Positions 9,279 through 12,821 of a DNA stretch of 12,821 nucleotides are shown here, one piece after another. Every line of letters begins with the position of its first letter. Position 1 is the first letter of the stretch. The translations under genes and the position numbers were made by a program. The notes beneath the pieces are model-generated. The model worked only from the letters and a program-made list of their open reading frames with translations. It did not search any database and was not told where the DNA came from. This stretch comes from Caldilineaceae bacterium (lineage in GTDB: Bacteria > Chloroflexota > Anaerolineae > Caldilineales > Caldilineaceae): contig JACSRH010000473.1 in NCBI GenBank assembly GCA_014879855.1, positions 1-12,821 of the forward strand, given 5' to 3'.

Positions 9279-10591
9279 CAAAACGTCTTCGGCACGCGCT
9301 ACCGCTTGCGCTCTTATTTAGCCTGCTCGCCACCAGTGCCTTTGCACAGGAAAGCGATGTGGCGACAGGGGAACTCACCTATGCCGTCAATAATATCACC
9401 CTGTTTATCTGCGCCGTGTTGGTGCTGTTCATGCAGGCAGGCTTTGCCCTGGTGGAGCTTGGCTTCAACTCGTCGAAGAATGTCGTCAACATTATGTTCA
9501 AAAATTTCATCGACATGGCGCTGGGTGTGATCATTTACTGGTTTATCGGGTTCGGCTTGATGTATGGCGCCGCCCAGATTATTCCAGGGTTTCTGACGTG
9601 GGGCGGTTTTGGGGTAAGTGAAGCAGGAACCGGTCTGGAAGGGCTGAATCCTCAAGCAAACTTTCTCTTTCAGGTCGCGTTTGCGGCCACCGCGGCCACC
9701 ATCGTGTCTGGCGCGGTGGCCGGGCGTATCAAATTCAGCGCATACCTCATCTACACTGTCTTTATCAGCGCGCTTGTTTATCCCATCAGCGGCTTTTGGC
9801 AATGGGGCGGCGGCTGGCTGCACCAGATGGGTTTTCACGACTTTGCCGGCTCCTTGGTCGTGCATGTAGTTGGCGGGTTTGCTGGCCTGGCCGGTGCGAT
9901 TGCGCTCGGCCCCCGCATTGGCCGCTTTGCCAAAGATGCTCCCAAGCACATCTTCGCCCCTCACAACTATGCCTTTGCCGGTCTTGGTGTGTTCATCCTG
10001 TGGATCGGCTGGTATGGCTTCAATCCTGGCAGCCAGCTCGTCTTTGTGGGGGCCACCAATATCGACACGATGATGTTGGTCGCGGTCAACACGACGCTGG
10101 CCGCGGGCGCCGGCGCGGTGGCCGCGCTATCCCTGTCGTGGTTTCTGCTCAAGCGACCCGATCTCGGCTCAGCGCTCAACGGGGCACTGGCCGGTCTGGT
10201 GTCGATCACGGCCAACTGCGATGCGGTGACAAACACCGAATCCATGATGATCGGCGTGGTGGGCGGTGTGCTGGTCGTGCTGGCCACGATGCTTTTGGAA
10301 AAAGCCAAGATCGACGATCCCGTTGGTGCATGGCCGGTGCATGGCGTCGGCGGGTTATGGGGTGGGCTTGCCACTGCCATCTTTGGCGGCTATGCGTTGA
10401 CCACGCAGATCATTGGCTCTGTCAGCATCGCGGCGTGGGCGTTCGCCACCTGCTTTGCGCTCTTCTCGCTTCTGAAAGCGATGGACCAGTTGCGCGTTTC
10501 GCCGGAAGAGGAGGAAATAGGGCTTGACCTGACCGAGCACGGCGCCGAAGCCTATTCGCTCACTGGGTTGGGCGTGCTAAGCGCCGACTAA
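9275..10591 (+). CDS. amt: Ammonium transporter (Amt/MEP/Rh family)
   Basis: This 438-residue membrane protein conducts ammonium/ammonia across the cytoplasmic membrane as a trimer. It opens with a signal peptide (MTKRLRHALPLALLFSLLATSAFA, likely cut after residue 24), then the expected series of about 11 membrane helices. The Amt signature DFAGSLVVHVVGG contains the conserved D189 and the first pore histidine H197; the second, H356, is in PVHGVGGLWGG, so the twin-histidine pore is intact. The C-terminal tail ends with EEEIGLDLTEHGAEAYS, the cytoplasmic segment that in other Amt proteins binds GlnK; no glnK/glnB gene is in the window. The start is set by AGGAAGG at 9259-9265, and the ATG overlaps the stop of an 18-codon upstream ORF. 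A Ser/Thr kinase gene follows on the same strand within 65 bp, suggesting co-transcription. Confidence 0.97.
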   Translation: MTKRLRHALPLALLFSLLATSAFAQESDVATGELTYAVNNITLFICAVLVLFMQAGFALVELGFNSSKNVVNIMFKNFIDMALGVIIYWFIGFGLMYGAAQIIPGFLTWGGFGVSEAGTGLEGLNPQANFLFQVAFAATAATIVSGAVAGRIKFSAYLIYTVFISALVYPISGFWQWGGGWLHQMGFHDFAGSLVVHVVGGFAGLAGAIALGPRIGRFAKDAPKHIFAPHNYAFAGLGVFILWIGWYGFNPGSQLVFVGATNIDTMMLVAVNTTLAAGAGAVAALSLSWFLLKRPDLGSALNGALAGLVSITANCDAVTNTESMMIGVVGGVLVVLATMLLEKAKIDDPVGAWPVHGVGGLWGGLATAIFGGYALTTQIIGSVSIAAWAFATCFALFSLLKAMDQLRVSPEEEEIGLDLTEHGAEAYSLTGLGVLSAD

Positions 10592-10655
10592 GTTACTTCG
10601 TAACGACGTAATCACAGCCTGACCTCGCTTGCCGGTTTACACACCAGACGGCGCC

Positions 10656-11597
10656 ATGAACGATAGTCCGCTGACGACACTACCGCAGGGGCGCCGGGGC
10701 CAGCCCCCCGAACAACCGCTGAAGCAGTTAGGCCCTTATCAGATTGAGCGCGTGCTCGGCCAGGGCGCGGCGGCAGTCGTCTACCAGACGCGGCTTCCTG
10801 ATGGCGCCACTGTCGCGTTGAAGGTGCTGCATCGCGCGGCGAGCAGCGATGCCCGCATTCGTGAAACTTTTCAACGCGAAGCCAAGATTCTGCTCAAGCT
10901 CAATCATCCGAACATTGTGCGGGCAATGGAGGCAGGTCAGATCGACGGGCATTATTATATGACGTTGGCACTGGTCGAAGGCCAGACTGTCGAAGCATTG
11001 TTGGCCAGGCAGAAAAAACTCGGTGAGCTGCCCGCCATCGACATTGCCAGCCAAATCGCCAATGCGCTTGACGATCTGCATCGTCAGCAGATCGTGCATC
11101 GGGACATCAAGCCCAGCAACATTCTGCTCAACCAGCACGGCCGCGCCATTCTCTTTGATTTCGGCGCGGCTATCGATCTGAACATCGAACAACCAATTCA
11201 GGGGCAGGTTTATGGCACCCCTGCTTTTCTTGCCCCGGAACAGGCGCGCGGCGACAGCGCCATCGACGGGCGCGCCGACATTTATGGCTTGGGCGTTGTT
11301 CTCTATCGGATGGTTGCCGGGCGCAAGCCGTTTTACGGCACGCGCGGCGAGTTGCTGGAGGCGCATCTCACTGCACGGCCGCCTCGTCCTTCACAATTTT
11401 CCTACGTCTCGCCAGCGCTCGAAGCAGTGATTCTGCGCACGCTGGAAAAGGATCCAGCCGCACGCTATCAACATGGTGCAGACTTGGCAGTCGCGCTCGA
11501 AGCAGCTCGCACCGCGGCGCGCCCCGTCTCGGCAGGCCAGGAACTGCCCCAACGCCTGCTCCACTGGCTGCGCAGCGCCATCGCGACAGGCGAGTAG
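10656..11597 (+). CDS. Hanks-type Ser/Thr protein kinase, soluble
   Basis: This is a 313-residue protein kinase. With the ATG at 10656 as residue 1, the P-loop GQGAAAVVY lies near 35-43, the ATP lysine is K56 (VALKVL), the alpha-C glutamate is E75, the catalytic loop HRDIKPSN begins at 148, DFG is at 168-170 and APE at 193-195, followed by the ADIYGLGVVLYRM helix. All catalytic residues are present and it is an RD kinase, so it should be active. Unlike PknB-type kinases it has no transmembrane segment, PASTA or other sensor domain; about 30 residues follow the fold and end in LLHWLRSAIATGE, possibly amphipathic. An in-frame TTG at 10629 would add nine residues, and neither start has a good ribosome site. 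It lies 64 bp after amt, with only a 5-bp weak hairpin between, so a shared transcript is likely. Its substrate is unknown. Confidence 0.93.
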   Translation: MNDSPLTTLPQGRRGQPPEQPLKQLGPYQIERVLGQGAAAVVYQTRLPDGATVALKVLHRAASSDARIRETFQREAKILLKLNHPNIVRAMEAGQIDGHYYMTLALVEGQTVEALLARQKKLGELPAIDIASQIANALDDLHRQQIVHRDIKPSNILLNQHGRAILFDFGAAIDLNIEQPIQGQVYGTPAFLAPEQARGDSAIDGRADIYGLGVVLYRMVAGRKPFYGTRGELLEAHLTARPPRPSQFSYVSPALEAVILRTLEKDPAARYQHGADLAVALEAARTAARPVSAGQELPQRLLHWLRSAIATGE

Positions 11598-11635
11598 AAC
11601 ATGCGCAACGCTTCCACTGGTTCAGAAACAGCTTT

Positions 11636-11679
11636 CAACACAGACGGCCTGGTCATGACTGACCAGGCCGTCTGTGTTG
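11636..11679. terminator. Bidirectional intrinsic terminator, 20-bp perfect stem
   Basis: Bases 11636-11655 pair perfectly with 11660-11679 around a TGAC loop, with core GACGGCCTGGTCA. On the + side a T-rich ATTTTCTTT follows some 10 bp later, and on the - side TTGAAAGC follows. It lies between the kinase stop (11597) and the convergent stop of the HlyD-type gene (11701), so it can end transcripts from both sides. No other feature is seen in 11598-11700. Confidence 0.85.
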
Positions 11680-11700
11680 GAGAGAGAAATTTTCTTTCCC

Positions 11701-12821
11701 TTATTCTTCTCCGATGGTGACTTCAGCGCTCATGCCCCAGCGCAAACCAGGCGGCTGCGCGTCAAGCTCGATCCACACGGTGTAAACCACGTCACCGCCG
11801 ATCGTGCTGGCCTGGGGCGAGATGCGCACCACGCGGCCGCTTTGTGTCATCTCAAGCGGCTCGATCAGCACGCTGGCCGGCTGCCCGACTGTAATAAACG
11901 CCACATCGCGCTCGCTCAGATCGATTGTCTCGACCTGGAGCGCCTCCAGATCCGCGAGCGTCACCACGGGCGCGCCGGCTGTCACAAACTCGCCCGCGGC
12001 CACATCCACCGCTGTGACCGTGCCTGTAAATGGCGCACGCAACTCCAGGTTGGCAAGATCCTGCTCGGCGCGCTGCACCGCCGCGCGCGCCTCGGCGACC
12101 GCGCCTGCCACCACCGCAATCGTTTCGCTGCGCACACCATCGGTCAACGCGTCCAATTGCGCCTGCGCGACATCCACTTGCGCCTGCGCTTCGTCCAATT
12201 GCGCGGCGGTGGCGGGCGCCTGCAACCGATCCAGCGCGGCCTTGGCCTGAGCAATGCGCGCGCTGGCCGCAGACGTCACCGCGACTGTCGGCTCGATAAA
12301 GAGTGCGTCGTAGCGCGCCTGCGCCGCTTCCAAGTTATTGGTCGCCTCCTGAAGCTGGCGGCTTTGGGGCAGTGCGCCGGAGTCGTTGCGCCATTTCACC
12401 TCATTGAAGGCCGACTGCGCTTGCTGCACCGCGGCGCGCGCATTGGACAAAGCCGCCAGCGCCTCGATGCGCGCGGATTCATCTGGCCCATCAAACAAGA
12501 CCTGATACGCAGACTGTGCGGCGGCCAGATCAGCTTCGGCTGCCGACAACGCTGTGGGTCTGGCCGGGTCGGCAAGCTGCGCAAGCCGGGCGCGTGCAGC
12601 ATCGAGCTGCGCCTGCGCAGCCGCGACCGCCGCGGTGGCAGGTGCAGCCTGCGCCTCGGCAAGCTGCGCCTGCGCACGAAAATAGGCTGCGCGCGCCTGT
12701 GTGAGCGCCAACCGCGCGGCCGCATCATCGAGCCGGACGAGCAGCGCGCCCGCGGGTGCGCTTTCACCAACCTGGACCGCGACTTCGGCCACACGTCCCG
12801 AAGTCGCGGTCCAGGTTGGTG
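11701..12821 (-). CDS. HlyD/MacA-type efflux adaptor subunit (5' truncated)
   Basis: The frame stays open to the window edge, so the N-terminus (signal or membrane anchor) is missing; a GTG at 12792 is in frame but lies inside the first lipoyl half-motif. The visible order is standard for membrane fusion proteins: the lipoyl first half (GRVAEVAVQVGESAPAGALLV), then a long Ala/Gln/Leu-rich alpha-helical hairpin of about 200 residues with repeated AQAQLDA-type heptads, the lipoyl second half (LRAPFTGTVTAVDVAAGEFV), a beta-barrel segment (VGQPASVLIEP) and a terminal GLRWGMSAEVTIGEE. Such adaptors link an ABC or other inner-membrane exporter to the outside, and the exporter genes would lie beyond 12821 on the other side of the 5' end or elsewhere. 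In a presumed single-membrane phylum it would act with an ABC exporter; that is inference. The first ten residues next to the edge lie in an inverted repeat and may be unreliable. Confidence 0.9.
   Translation of the reverse strand, partial: PTWTATSGRVAEVAVQVGESAPAGALLVRLDDAAARLALTQARAAYFRAQAQLAEAQAAPATAAVAAAQAQLDAARARLAQLADPARPTALSAAEADLAAAQSAYQVLFDGPDESARIEALAALSNARAAVQQAQSAFNEVKWRNDSGALPQSRQLQEATNNLEAAQARYDALFIEPTVAVTSAASARIAQAKAALDRLQAPATAAQLDEAQAQVDVAQAQLDALTDGVRSETIAVVAGAVAEARAAVQRAEQDLANLELRAPFTGTVTAVDVAAGEFVTAGAPVVTLADLEALQVETIDLSERDVAFITVGQPASVLIEPLEMTQSGRVVRISPQASTIGGDVVYTVWIELDAQPPGLRWGMSAEVTIGEE
12765..12821. repeat. Perfect 24-bp inverted repeat reaching the last base
   Basis: Bases 12765-12788 are the exact reverse complement of 12798-12821, with a 9-base loop between. 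The right arm ends exactly at the window end, so the repeat may be longer. It lies inside the coding frame of the HlyD-type gene. A fold-back at a contig end is a common assembly artefact, though the frame through the loop (SGRVAEV) still reads like a genuine lipoyl domain. Confidence 0.9.

Noticed and set aside
10592..10604. gttacttcgtaac hairpin right after the amt stop as a terminator or operator
   Set aside because: The stem is only 5 bp, AT-rich and has no T-run, so it is too weak to call.

Overview
The window looks like chromosomal or metagenome-contig DNA from a GC-rich, free-living bacterium, most likely a member of the Chloroflexota (Anaerolineae/Caldilineae-like). That placement is inference from family content and style: a DUF72 protein, a soluble Ser/Thr kinase, a signal-peptide-bearing Amt transporter, a coiled-coil HlyD adaptor and a long perfect-hairpin terminator. 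No rRNA or other marker gene is present to confirm it. No tRNA, rRNA, CRISPR array, insertion sequence or phage gene was seen.

Region 1 (1-4643, + strand) is the 3' part of a type I restriction-modification cassette. It holds a 5'-truncated DUF4268 protein with a PD-(D/E)xK-like N-terminus, a four-helix-bundle protein with a 'suffix' domain, and a full-length HsdR motor/endonuclease joined to it by a GTGA stop/start overlap. The methylase (hsdM) and specificity (hsdS) genes are absent and presumably lie to the left of the window.

Region 2 (4649-8001, - strand) runs tail-to-tail into hsdR with a 5-bp gap. In transcription order it contains a 594-residue protein whose C-terminal third resembles the nucleoside-phosphorylase fold, then two PlsC-type acyltransferase paralogues. 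The paralogues are coupled by a TTGA overlap, and a 13-bp x5 tandem repeat sits just upstream of the first one.

Region 3 (8013-9278) holds a minus-strand DUF72 gene that begins with six tandem copies of a 12-bp unit, each carrying an in-frame ATG (six MNDS repeats). An AT-rich divergent promoter region follows. On its right side lies an 18-codon upstream ORF whose stop overlaps the start of the ammonium transporter gene.

Region 4 (9275-11679, + strand) has an Amt ammonium transporter followed by a cytosolic Hanks-type Ser/Thr kinase. It ends in a 20-bp perfect-stem hairpin placed as a bidirectional terminator. Region 5 (11701-12821, - strand) is a HlyD/MacA-type efflux adaptor cut by the window edge. 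The last 57 bases form a perfect 24-bp inverted repeat that reaches the final base, which may be an assembly fold-back.

The most notable signals are the extra genes inside the type I RM cassette, the start-codon repeat array of the DUF72 gene, the 13-bp repeat in the leader of the acyltransferase pair, the coupled uORF ahead of amt, and the PNP-like domain in the 594-residue protein.
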